A DNA stretch of 5,637 bases from Acetofilamentum sp. (lineage in GTDB: Bacteria; Bacteroidota; Bacteroidia; Bacteroidales; JAADGE01): positions 1-5,637 of the forward strand of contig DYOJ01000171.1 of NCBI GenBank assembly GCA_020720705.1, read 5' to 3'. The notes beneath the pieces were generated by a model. That model had not been told where the DNA came from, made no database searches, and saw only the letters and a program-made list of their open reading frames with translations. Every line of letters starts with the position of its first letter. Positions within the stretch are counted from its first letter, which is position 1. The position numbers were made by a program, and so were the translations under genes. Below, one piece after another: positions 1 to 5,626 of the stretch.

Positions 1-11
1 ATAAATAATAA

Positions 12-1217
12 TTAAGGTATCAGCAAAGAACTGTCGCCGTAACTCAAAAATCGAAAATTATTTTCCAAAGCAAAACTGTAGATTTCCTTCTGCGTAGCTT
101 CTCCGACAAAAGCTGCAACCAGCAAAAGAAGTGTACTTTTTGGTTGATGAAAATTTGTTATCAGTTTATTGACAATCCGAAATTCATAACCCGGTAAAAT
201 CATAATTGATGTTGAGGCTTGTAATTGTTGCAACGAATTGCTACGCATGTAGGCGAGAATTGCATTTAAGCATTGCTCACTTGTATATTCATTATCAAGT
301 TTATATGGTAGCCATTGTTCAATATCAAATGCCGTTTGTGTGTTTCCGTCTAATAATTTTGAGCCGATATAAAACAAACTCTCAAGGGTGCGAACTGTAG
401 TCGTACCGACAGCTACAACCTGACCGCAATGTTTCACCAATGCCTCAATGGTTTCAAGTTTGACCGTAAAATGCTCTTTGTGCATGCGATGTTCCGAAAT
501 CGAATCGGAACTTACAGGTTTAAAAGTTCCCGCACCGACATGCAAACTTATAAATTGAAAATTTGTGCCGTTCGATTTCAATTTTTGCAACACAGTTTGC
601 GTAAAATGCAAACCTGCGGTCGGGGCTGCAACCGAACCGAGTGCTTTTGAATAAATTGTTTGGTATCGGTCTGTATCCGACTCCTCCGAATCACGATTCA
701 GATAAGGCGGGATAGGAATATTTCCGGCTTTTTCCAAAATGTCGGCAAACGAAAACGTTGGGTCAGCCCATCTAAACTCGATGATATCATAAGTATCACA
801 TCGCTCGATACGTTCGGCAGAGACTCGAATGTTTTGTACAAATTCGTAGTCCAAAATATCAGATTTCCAACGCTTTGAATTTCCGACTAAACATCGCCAG
901 CGACAAACCGAATCGGATTGAAAATTTTGATAATAATCGGCAGGTTCGTGAGGTTCAAGGCAGAAAATTTCGATTTTTGCACCGGATTGTTTTTTGAAAA
1001 GTAAACGCGCTCGAATAACTTTAGATTCGTTGAAAACCAATAGGTTAGTTGGCGGTAGCAAATCTGTAAGCTCAGAAAACACGTGTTCCGACAGATTCCC
1101 TTTATTACTCAGCAACAATTTTGACGCATCGCGCTCACTTACAGGATATTGAGGTATTCTGTCAAAAGGCAATTCGTAATCAAATCGTTTTATATCAATA
1201 TTTCGTAAATTGTTCAT
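12..1217 (-). CDS. queA: S-adenosylmethionine:tRNA ribosyltransferase-isomerase (QueA)
   Basis: QueA transfers and isomerises the ribosyl group of S-adenosylmethionine onto 7-aminomethyl-7-deazaguanine at the wobble position of tRNAs with GUN anticodons, giving epoxyqueuosine; it is cytoplasmic. The 401-residue protein carries the family blocks in order: an N-terminal RDASKLL and LLVFNESKVIRARL stretch (about 29-72), GNIPIPPYL (165-173), RYQTIY (184-189), GSVAAPTAGLHF (194-205), LHVGAGTFKPV (225-235), HRMHKEHF (243-250), VGTTTVRTLES (270-280), TNFHQPKSTLLLLV (354-367) and a C-terminal FLSYGDSSLLI. It is longer than the E. coli enzyme (about 356 residues) because of insertions near residues 88-150 and 285-325; this longer form is, to my knowledge, usual in Bacteroidota. 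The start at 1217 fits the family N-terminus; no Shine-Dalgarno is visible. It stands alone, divergent from the M16 gene, with no other queuosine gene in view. The frame is intact from ATG to TAA. Confidence 0.97.
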   Translation of the reverse strand: MNNLRNIDIKRFDYELPFDRIPQYPVSERDASKLLLSNKGNLSEHVFSELTDLLPPTNLLVFNESKVIRARLLFKKQSGAKIEIFCLEPHEPADYYQNFQSDSVCRWRCLVGNSKRWKSDILDYEFVQNIRVSAERIERCDTYDIIEFRWADPTFSFADILEKAGNIPIPPYLNRDSEESDTDRYQTIYSKALGSVAAPTAGLHFTQTVLQKLKSNGTNFQFISLHVGAGTFKPVSSDSISEHRMHKEHFTVKLETIEALVKHCGQVVAVGTTTVRTLESLFYIGSKLLDGNTQTAFDIEQWLPYKLDNEYTSEQCLNAILAYMRSNSLQQLQASTSIMILPGYEFRIVNKLITNFHQPKSTLLLLVAAFVGEATQKEIYSFALENNFRFLSYGDSSLLIP

Positions 1218-1400
1218 CTCAATAATTCATCAATTTTAGAATTTAGACGTTAAATATCAGACTCAAAATGCTTGATTCCAATTAGTTACAATCAATTTTG
1301 TGTTCTGTGTAATTTACCAATATAATTTACAATAAATCAATAGCTTACATAAAATATTAGCGGATTACCGGGTAAGTAAGGTCTATCAAAATCCCAAGCC

Positions 1401-1408
1401 CAAAGATA
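1401..1408 (-). promoter_or_regulatory. Candidate Bacteroidota -7 element for queA
   Basis: Read on the minus strand this is TATCTTTG, an exact match to the Bacteroidota TAnnTTTG -7 consensus. No good TTTG -33 box lies 17-23 bases further upstream, which weakens the call. Use of it would give queA an untranslated leader of roughly 180 bases. I saw no other TAnnTTTG on the minus strand between it and the queA start. Confidence 0.35.
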
Positions 1409-1438
1409 TACAATTAGTGTAATGATTGCGAAAAATTC

Positions 1439-1467
1439 TTTATTATGCAAATCATTTCATATCTTTG
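1439..1467 (+). promoter_or_regulatory. Probable promoter of the M16 gene
   Basis: The -7 element TATCTTTG at 1460-1467 matches TAnnTTTG exactly and lies 30 bases before the M16 start codon. The best -33 candidate is a weak TTTA at 1439-1442, with 17 bases between. Transcription starting a few bases after 1467 would leave a short leader of about 25 AT-rich bases with no Shine-Dalgarno, as is common in this phylum. Confidence 0.6.
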
Positions 1468-1497
1468 CAGTCCACAATTTCAGAATAAAAAATTATT

Positions 1498-2778
1498 ATG
1501 CCGGACAGACGCACACAGCCGCCTTTTCAAGTCGTTTCAGAATTTAACATGTTGAAAGCCGACAAACGAAACACTACCAACGGATTAGAAATTTACACAT
1601 TTTATGTTGAAAATCAAGATATTCTCAAGATAGAATTTATTATTGAAGCAGGGTCGGTTTTCGACAAAAACCCTTTGACGGCTGACATGACCAATGCCAT
1701 GCTTAACGAAGGAACACATACCCGCAGTTCGGCTCAAATTGCTGACGAAATTGAATATTTCGGTGCATATCTCAGCCTTAATCTCGGAAAACATTTTGCT
1801 TACATAACACTTTTCAGTCTAAAAAAATATTTGCACAAAGCCTTGCCGGTTATTGAAGATATTTTGAGAAATGCAAATTTCCCCGAAAAAGAATTTGAAA
1901 TCGTGAAAATGTCTCAATTTCAGGATTTTATGGTAAGCAGGCAACGCACAAGAGACCTCGCCGGCGATGCGTTTAACGAACATTTGTTTGGAACCGAGCA
2001 TCCTTATGGTCGCTCTGTTCGAGAATCTGATTTTGACGAAATAAATACGAATACTTTACAAGCATATCACCACAGGTTTTACAAATCAAGCAAGCCTCGA
2101 GTCATAATTTCAGGTGCATTTACAGAGGAGCATATCAATTTGATTGATAGCCATTTCGGAGACTTAATTCACAGTTCACATTTACCTGAAATTAATTTTG
2201 ATTTTAGTTTTAACGAACAGGGAAAAACGGTCTATTTGCCTAAAAAAGATTCAGTTCAAAGTACGATAATCATGGGGTATCCCACAATATTAAAATCACA
2301 TCCTGATTTTATTCCGCTCAACATTGCAAGTATGATTTTGGGCGGATATTTCGGCTCCAGATTAATGAAAAATATCCGAGAAGATAAAGGATATACTTAT
2401 GGAATTTATTCCGGATTGTCGGCATATCGCCATGCAGGAATGTTTGAAATTGAAGCTGAAACAGGCATTGATGTAACCGAAAAAGCTGTGAAGGAAATTC
2501 ATAAAGAATTACGCAAAATGCAAAATGATTTGGTGCAAACCGAAGAACTTGAGCGCGTTCGTAACTATATGTCAGCAAGTTTCTTACGGCGTTTTGACGG
2601 TGTACTTGCAGCCTCCGATGCCTTTCGTGCGCTGTTGCTCTCGAATTTAGAGTATTCGTATTACGAAAATTATTTCAAAATACTGAAAAATATCAGTGCC
2701 GAAGAAATTCGAGAAATCTCGCAACGTTATTTTTCGCCGGAACTTATGGTCACCGTAATTGCCGGAAAATCTGAATGA
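1498..2778 (+). CDS. M16-family peptidase-like protein, inactive (non-zinc) subunit
   Basis: The 426-residue protein has the two-half M16 (insulinase/pitrilysin, M16B-like) architecture: an N-terminal half (about 28-200) and a C-terminal half (about 240-425). At the position of the catalytic HxxEH, the line LTADMTNAMLNEGT (60-73) aligns with the usual LAHFLEHMLFKGT, so both histidines and the glutamate are replaced (D64, N67, A68). The C-terminal half keeps the block GSRLMKNIREDKGYTYG (286-302), whose Arg and Tyr residues are typical of the non-catalytic partner of two-subunit M16B enzymes, where they help hold substrate. I infer that it pairs with a separate zinc-bearing subunit, probably to degrade peptides. 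No signal peptide is evident. The start at 1498 is preferred over Met18 (1549) because MPDRRTQPP resembles the family N-terminus. No partner gene adjoins it: queA diverges upstream and a response regulator converges downstream. Confidence 0.9.
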   Translation: MPDRRTQPPFQVVSEFNMLKADKRNTTNGLEIYTFYVENQDILKIEFIIEAGSVFDKNPLTADMTNAMLNEGTHTRSSAQIADEIEYFGAYLSLNLGKHFAYITLFSLKKYLHKALPVIEDILRNANFPEKEFEIVKMSQFQDFMVSRQRTRDLAGDAFNEHLFGTEHPYGRSVRESDFDEINTNTLQAYHHRFYKSSKPRVIISGAFTEEHINLIDSHFGDLIHSSHLPEINFDFSFNEQGKTVYLPKKDSVQSTIIMGYPTILKSHPDFIPLNIASMILGGYFGSRLMKNIREDKGYTYGIYSGLSAYRHAGMFEIEAETGIDVTEKAVKEIHKELRKMQNDLVQTEELERVRNYMSASFLRRFDGVLAASDAFRALLLSNLEYSYYENYFKILKNISAEEIREISQRYFSPELMVTVIAGKSE

Positions 2779-2831
2779 TATACTTTCAATGTGTTATGAG
2801 TGTTCTTTCAAAGACTGTATTTTTTAAAATA

Positions 2832-2845
2832 GATTTTTAAAAATC
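2832..2845. terminator. AT-only palindrome between convergent genes, possible weak terminator
   Basis: GATTTTTAAAAATC is a perfect 14-base palindrome that overlaps the stop codon of the response regulator gene and sits 54 bases after the M16 stop. It follows a run of T at about 2819-2825. It lacks a GC-rich stem and a normal loop, so any terminator function is speculative; no better terminator is visible in the 65-bp convergent gap. Confidence 0.2.
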
Positions 2846-3599
2846 ATAGTAAAGGGCGTAATTTTTCTAAAGCATCAATAAAAGCCTTCTTTTTATCGCG
2901 TGAAATTTTAAGGGTGTGTCCGTTTGACATTTCAACAGACGGAGTATGACGGTGCAATTTTACAACACAGTGCATATTAACAAGTTGACTGCGTTCTATC
3001 AAAAAAAAATCTGCATATTGCAACAAATCTGTATAATATTTTAGATTTTTTGAAAGCAATTTTTTTTGTCCCGAAATTAAATATATTTCACAATAGCGCA
3101 TATCACTCTCAAAATAAACAACATCGGAAAGCGGAACATATTGAATCACATCGCTGGTTTGAATCGGGATATAAACCGGTTTATCGGCACGCATGCTCTC
3201 CAAAAGTTTCTGAATTTTGTCAGAATGTTTATGTTCTTTTTTATTGATTGCTCTGTGGACAGCCTCGATGAAATCCTCATCGGCATAAGGTTTTTTTAAA
3301 TAATGCACTGCACTTGCTTGAAATGCTTGCGAGGCGTAGTCGTTGTGAGATGACATAAAAACGATACCAAAATCAGCATCTTTAACATTCTCCAAAACAT
3401 TAAATCCTGTTCCTCCCGAAAGATTTATATCTAAAAAAACTATCTCAGGCAAATGATTATCAATGATATTGGTTGCCTCATTTACACTACGGGCAGTGTA
3501 TTTCGGGGAGATTAAATCAGGAAAATATCTATCTAATAACAATAACGCTGTGCTCACGGCATCCGGCTCGTCATCAACAATAAGTGCGGAATACGACAT
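2844..3599 (-). CDS. LytTR-family two-component response regulator
   Basis: This 251-residue protein has an N-terminal receiver domain (about 3-120) and a C-terminal LytTR DNA-binding domain (about 141-248), the LytR/AlgR/AgrA plan. Receiver hallmarks are the acidic pocket D9-D10, the phospho-acceptor D57 in IVFLDINLSGGTGF, a Ser at 83-84 and K103 in YLKKP, so it should be phosphorylated by a histidine kinase. In the LytTR part, LSDVVYFESDMRYCEIY, LIERSQLVN and HTLKISRDKKKAF match the family. It is cytoplasmic and binds DNA, probably paired direct repeats. Its kinase, often next door in Bacteroidota, is not in the window. The ATG lies 28 bases after tRNA-Leu on the same strand, with no TAnnTTTG or terminator in the gap, so it is probably expressed from the tRNA promoter or from a promoter I cannot recognise. 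The targets are unknown. Confidence 0.95.
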   Translation of the reverse strand: MSYSALIVDDEPDAVSTALLLLDRYFPDLISPKYTARSVNEATNIIDNHLPEIVFLDINLSGGTGFNVLENVKDADFGIVFMSSHNDYASQAFQASAVHYLKKPYADEDFIEAVHRAINKKEHKHSDKIQKLLESMRADKPVYIPIQTSDVIQYVPLSDVVYFESDMRYCEIYLISGQKKLLSKNLKYYTDLLQYADFFLIERSQLVNMHCVVKLHRHTPSVEMSNGHTLKISRDKKKAFIDALEKLRPLL

Positions 3600-3627
3600 A
3601 TTTCACTTAAATTGCGTTATGCTTTAG

Positions 3628-3711
3628 TGCCCGGAACAGGACTCGAACCTGCACATCCTTAAGGACACATGACCCTGAATCATGCGCGTCTACCAATTCC
3701 GCCATCCGGGC
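3628..3711 (-). tRNA. tRNA-Leu (anticodon CAG)
   Basis: The minus strand folds as an 84-nt class II tRNA: acceptor GCCCGGA paired with TCCGGGC, discriminator A at 3628, D-arm with GAATTGGTAGA loop, anticodon stem CATGA/TCATG around loop TTCAGGG with anticodon CAG at 3675-3677, a long variable arm containing the TCC-TTAA-GGA hairpin, and T-arm GCAGG-TTCGAGT-CCTGT (one G-T pair). The long variable arm and the anticodon identify leucine, reading CUG. The 3' CCA is not encoded, so it must be added after transcription. A consensus promoter lies directly upstream, and the LytTR regulator follows 28 bases downstream on the same strand. Confidence 0.97.
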
Positions 3712-3722
3712 GATTTGGTTTG

Positions 3723-3753
3723 CAAATATATTGTAAAAAATATTGTTTTCAAA
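3723..3753 (-). promoter_or_regulatory. Consensus Bacteroidota promoter of tRNA-Leu
   Basis: On the minus strand this reads TTTG (3753-3750), exactly 19 bases, then TATATTTG (3730-3723), a full match to the Bacteroidota housekeeping consensus TTTG-N19-TAnnTTTG. The -7 element ends 11 bases before the mature tRNA 5' end, leaving a very short leader. It is the best promoter in the window and probably also supplies transcripts to the response regulator downstream of the tRNA. Confidence 0.85.
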
Positions 3754-3773
3754 TTTTTTTTGCATGGAATTGT

Positions 3774-3781
3774 TATTTTTG
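3774..3781 (+). promoter_or_regulatory. Candidate -7 element for dapF
   Basis: TATTTTTG matches TAnnTTTG and ends 17 bases before the dapF ATG. No TTTG -33 box is found at 17-23 bases; the nearest TTTG (3759-3762) is too close, and an ATTG at 3742-3745 is too far. It lies back to back with the tRNA promoter, so the two transcription units diverge from a region of about 60 bases. Confidence 0.5.
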
Positions 3782-3798
3782 TCAATAATTTTTTAAGT

Positions 3799-4590
3799 AT
3801 GACTATTAATTTTTCTAAATATCAGGCAACAGGAAATGATTTTATTCTGATAGATAACCGTACAGGTTTGTTCGATTCGTTCACCCCAACACTTATTAAG
3901 TTTCTATGTGACAGGCATTTCGGAATTGGTGCCGACGGGCTTATGCTGTTAAACTTACATACGGAGTACGATTTTGAAATGCGATTTTTTAACCCGGACG
4001 GCTCATCGGGTATGATGTGCGGAAACGGGGGCAGGTGTATTGCTAAATTTGCATCCGACCTTAAAATTATTGAAGGAAAAACTTTGTTTTTAGCTGCTGA
4101 CGGTGAGCATCATGCGGAAATATTGCCTGACAATTGTGTGAGTTTAAGAATGTCTGATTCCGAAATTTCAAAAATCTCAGACGAAAAATATTTTGCCGAT
4201 ACCGGTGCACCGCACATCGTTGAATTTATGCGAGATTTGCAGATTTTTGATGTAAACTCGGGTGGTCGGACTGTTCGATTTTCCGAACCATATCGAGTAA
4301 ATGGTGTAAATGTAAATTTTGTCGAAAAAACAGAGAATTTTTGCATCAATGTGCGCACTTATGAGCGAGGCGTAGAAGCTGAAACCCTTTCGTGCGGAAC
4401 AGGCGTAACTGCCTCGGCAATTGCGTATGCGGAATCCGAAAATCTTGATGACGGCGAAATTCTTGTGAAAACTTCAGGAGGAAATTTAAGCGTTCGTTTC
4501 AAAAAGCAAGGAACAAAATACACCGATTTGTATCTTGCCGGAGCTGCCGTTCATGTGTTCTCCGGTAACATCACCGTTCCAAATCTATGA
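3799..4590 (+). CDS. dapF: Diaminopimelate epimerase (DapF)
   Basis: DapF interconverts LL- and meso-2,6-diaminopimelate without a cofactor, in the cytoplasm, feeding lysine and peptidoglycan synthesis. From the ATG at 3799 the protein has 263 residues, close to the family norm (E. coli 274). It opens with FSKYQATGNDFILIDN (5-20), then FGIGADGL (41-48), FNPDGSSGMMCGNGGRC (64-80) with the first catalytic cysteine C74, TGAPHIV (135-141), NFVE (173-176), and ERGVEAETLSCGTG (189-202) with the second catalytic cysteine C199. These paired cysteines act as acid and base. The same frame is open upstream to 3682, but those 39 codons run into the tRNA-Leu gene and do not resemble DapF, and a -7 element lies inside them, so the longer start is rejected. 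No other lysine gene adjoins it. It converges on the CAP gene with an 8-bp gap. Confidence 0.97.
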   Translation: MTINFSKYQATGNDFILIDNRTGLFDSFTPTLIKFLCDRHFGIGADGLMLLNLHTEYDFEMRFFNPDGSSGMMCGNGGRCIAKFASDLKIIEGKTLFLAADGEHHAEILPDNCVSLRMSDSEISKISDEKYFADTGAPHIVEFMRDLQIFDVNSGGRTVRFSEPYRVNGVNVNFVEKTENFCINVRTYERGVEAETLSCGTGVTASAIAYAESENLDDGEILVKTSGGNLSVRFKKQGTKYTDLYLAGAAVHVFSGNITVPNL

Positions 4591-4598
4591 TTTGATGT

Positions 4599-5300
4599 TT
4601 ATTCAAAATCCTTGAATTTGACCACCGGTGCAGTCCCGTTTAACAAGTTTGGCAGCTTGTCTTTCGGATTGTCCGATTTTAATTCATTGAACCACTGATA
4701 CACCTGCGTGGCATACACCACCGAACCACTAAAATAAACGCCGCACCCGAGTTGATGCGCTTGCTTTGATAAAATATTTGAACGGTGCCCGGAAGAATTC
4801 ATCCATTGGGTAATCAGTTTATCCGCAACGTCAAGATATGTTGTGCTGCCGGATGTGTAATTGTATGCAATATTTTCGGCAATTGAAGGGTTGGTTATTC
4901 CTGCAAGCATTGCTCGAAGTACTGTGCTCGAACGGTCTGATTGTTTGTAATTTGTATGCGAGAAAAAATCTTTTTCAACCATTGATTTTGAATGTTGAAA
5001 AGCAGCAATCTCACAAGCCGGGTGGTAGTCGAGCAAATACACGCCGGCAAGCTGGCGTTGTTCGTTTGTCATAAAAAACAAGGCAGCATTCAGCAACGGA
5101 ATATCCGGTTTTGAAGACGAAAATGACTGTTGAAATAATACATTTTTCCTGAAATTTGTATGTCCAACCGTTTTATACATATCATAAGTCCACTGTTTGG
5201 AACTCACATTTTTAGAGGAGGAGCCGTTTGTTTTTTGTGCCGTACATTCCGTCAAAAATACTGAAACAAGGGCTATTATTATTAAAAATCTTTGCGACAT
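4599..5300 (-). CDS. Exported CAP-domain (SCP-like) protein
   Basis: The 233-residue protein begins with a signal peptide (MSQRFLIIIALVSVFLTECTAQ): a short basic start, then a hydrophobic core. Cleavage could be by signal peptidase I near CTA-Q, common in Bacteroidota, or as a lipoprotein at C19, although LTEC with Glu at -1 is a poor lipobox. A linker rich in Ser, Lys and Asn follows, then a CAP domain (about 68-205) with the motifs HSKSMV (103-108), DFFSHTN (111-117), AENIAY (141-146), W166, GHRSNIL (171-177) and LGCGVYF (184-190). H115, E142 and H172 match the conserved cavity residues. C96 and C186 could form a disulphide. Bacterial CAP proteins are secreted or cell-surface proteins of mostly unknown activity, so no specific function can be given. 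No TAnnTTTG promoter is visible upstream. The gene is single and converges on dapF. Confidence 0.9.
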   Translation of the reverse strand: MSQRFLIIIALVSVFLTECTAQKTNGSSSKNVSSKQWTYDMYKTVGHTNFRKNVLFQQSFSSSKPDIPLLNAALFFMTNEQRQLAGVYLLDYHPACEIAAFQHSKSMVEKDFFSHTNYKQSDRSSTVLRAMLAGITNPSIAENIAYNYTSGSTTYLDVADKLITQWMNSSGHRSNILSKQAHQLGCGVYFSGSVVYATQVYQWFNELKSDNPKDKLPNLLNGTAPVVKFKDFE

Positions 5301-5401
5301 ACTGATTAGTTTTTGAATTTTACTACGTTAATTATTGAAAGCTAATGATTTATGAGTAAATGATTAAGGAAAGGTTTATATAAAGTTTTAACTTTAATTT
5401 A

Positions 5402-5513
5402 TGAGTCTACTCCGAAAAGTGTTTTTAGCCGCTAAGCTGTTTTATAAGTGTCTGAATATCAAAATCAGATTTTTCTATTAATAACCGCTAAGCGGCTTAT
5501 CGGAGTGGTCTCA
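5402..5513. mobile_element. MITE-like 112-bp inverted-repeat element
   Basis: The left end TGAGTCTACTCCGAAAAG (5402-5419) matches the reverse complement of the right end, TGAGACCACTCCGATAAG, at 15 of 18 positions. The similarity resumes further in, with left TTAGCCGCTAAG (5425-5436) against right TAAGCCGCTTAG (5488-5499 reversed), 10 of 12, after a length difference of several bases. TTTA flanks both ends as a direct repeat (5398-5401 and 5514-5517), a possible 4-bp target duplication, though in AT-rich DNA this may be chance. No transposase reading frame fits inside. It is either a non-autonomous transposon relic or a large chromosomal hairpin repeat; the family is not recognised. Confidence 0.5.
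5485..5495. repeat. CCGCTAAGCGG palindrome
   Basis: This is an exact palindrome around a central A, inside the right arm of the MITE-like element. Its first nine bases, CCGCTAAGC, also occur in the left arm at 5429-5437 in the same orientation. It makes a local GC-rich hairpin possible within an AT-rich core. Confidence 0.45.
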
Positions 5514-5542
5514 TTTATTGAAAATCAAACGTTACTAAAATT

Positions 5543-5572
5543 GTCATTCAGTCGTCATTCAATAGTCATTCA
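5543..5572. repeat. Three GTCATTCA octamers at an 11-bp period
   Basis: GTCATTCA occurs at 5543-5550, 5554-5561 and 5565-5572, each start exactly 11 bases after the last, with differing three-base spacers (GTC, ATA). The period is close to one DNA helical turn, so the copies would face the same side of the helix. This may be a protein-binding array or a fragment of a dispersed repeat. No regulator can be assigned. Confidence 0.6.
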
Positions 5573-5606
5573 GGTGTTTTTTGGTAGTGGGCTAAATGCG
5601 TTGAAG

Positions 5607-5626
5607 TGCAAGCGTGGACGCTTGCA
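5607..5626. repeat. Perfect hairpin with 9-bp arms, REP-like
   Basis: TGCAAGCGT and ACGCTTGCA are exact inverted repeats separated by GG. The arms are GC-richer than the surroundings. There is no T-run after the stem on either strand, so it is not a typical intrinsic terminator. It has the look of a dispersed REP-type palindrome, but copy number elsewhere cannot be seen from this window. Confidence 0.6.

Larger units (their letters stand above)
1218..1497. other. Divergent intergenic region between queA and the M16 gene
   Basis: These 280 AT-rich bases separate two divergent genes. I see no gene in them. They hold candidate -7 elements on both strands (separate entries), an imperfect 24-bp palindrome at 1272-1295 (TTGATT and AATCAA outer arms) and a short 11-bp palindrome, TTACC-G-GGTAA, at 1365-1375. 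The palindromes lie within what would be the queA leader if the minus-strand promoter at 1401-1408 is used, so they could be operator or leader structures, but nothing identifies a regulator. Confidence 0.6.

Noticed and set aside
206..878. Three small plus-strand open frames inside queA
   Set aside because: They lie antisense to a well-conserved gene and show no recognisable protein motifs or start signals.
1585..2578. Three minus-strand open frames inside the M16 gene
   Set aside because: They are antisense shadows of a convincing coding sequence and resemble no family.
1549..2778. Alternative M16 start at the second Met (residue 18)
   Set aside because: The first 17 residues resemble the N-terminus common in inactive M16 subunits of this phylum, and the -7 element is well placed for the ATG at 1498.
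3682..3798. A longer dapF start giving 39 extra residues
   Set aside because: The added codons overlap tRNA-Leu and the back-to-back promoters, are unlike any DapF N-terminus, and the family starts with the FSKYQATGND block just after the ATG at 3799.
4838..5074. Plus-strand open frame inside the CAP gene
   Set aside because: It is antisense to the conserved CAP domain and has no independent support.
5543..5572. CRISPR-like array
   Set aside because: The repeats are only eight bases and the spacers three bases, far below CRISPR dimensions, and no cas gene is present.
5543..5572. Binding site for the nearby LytTR regulator
   Set aside because: Known LytTR sites are 9-bp direct repeats about two helical turns apart with a GTT-type core; GTCATTCA at 11-bp spacing does not match.
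5607..5626. Intrinsic terminator
   Set aside because: The stem is perfect but no T-run follows it on either strand, and no gene ends near it within the window.
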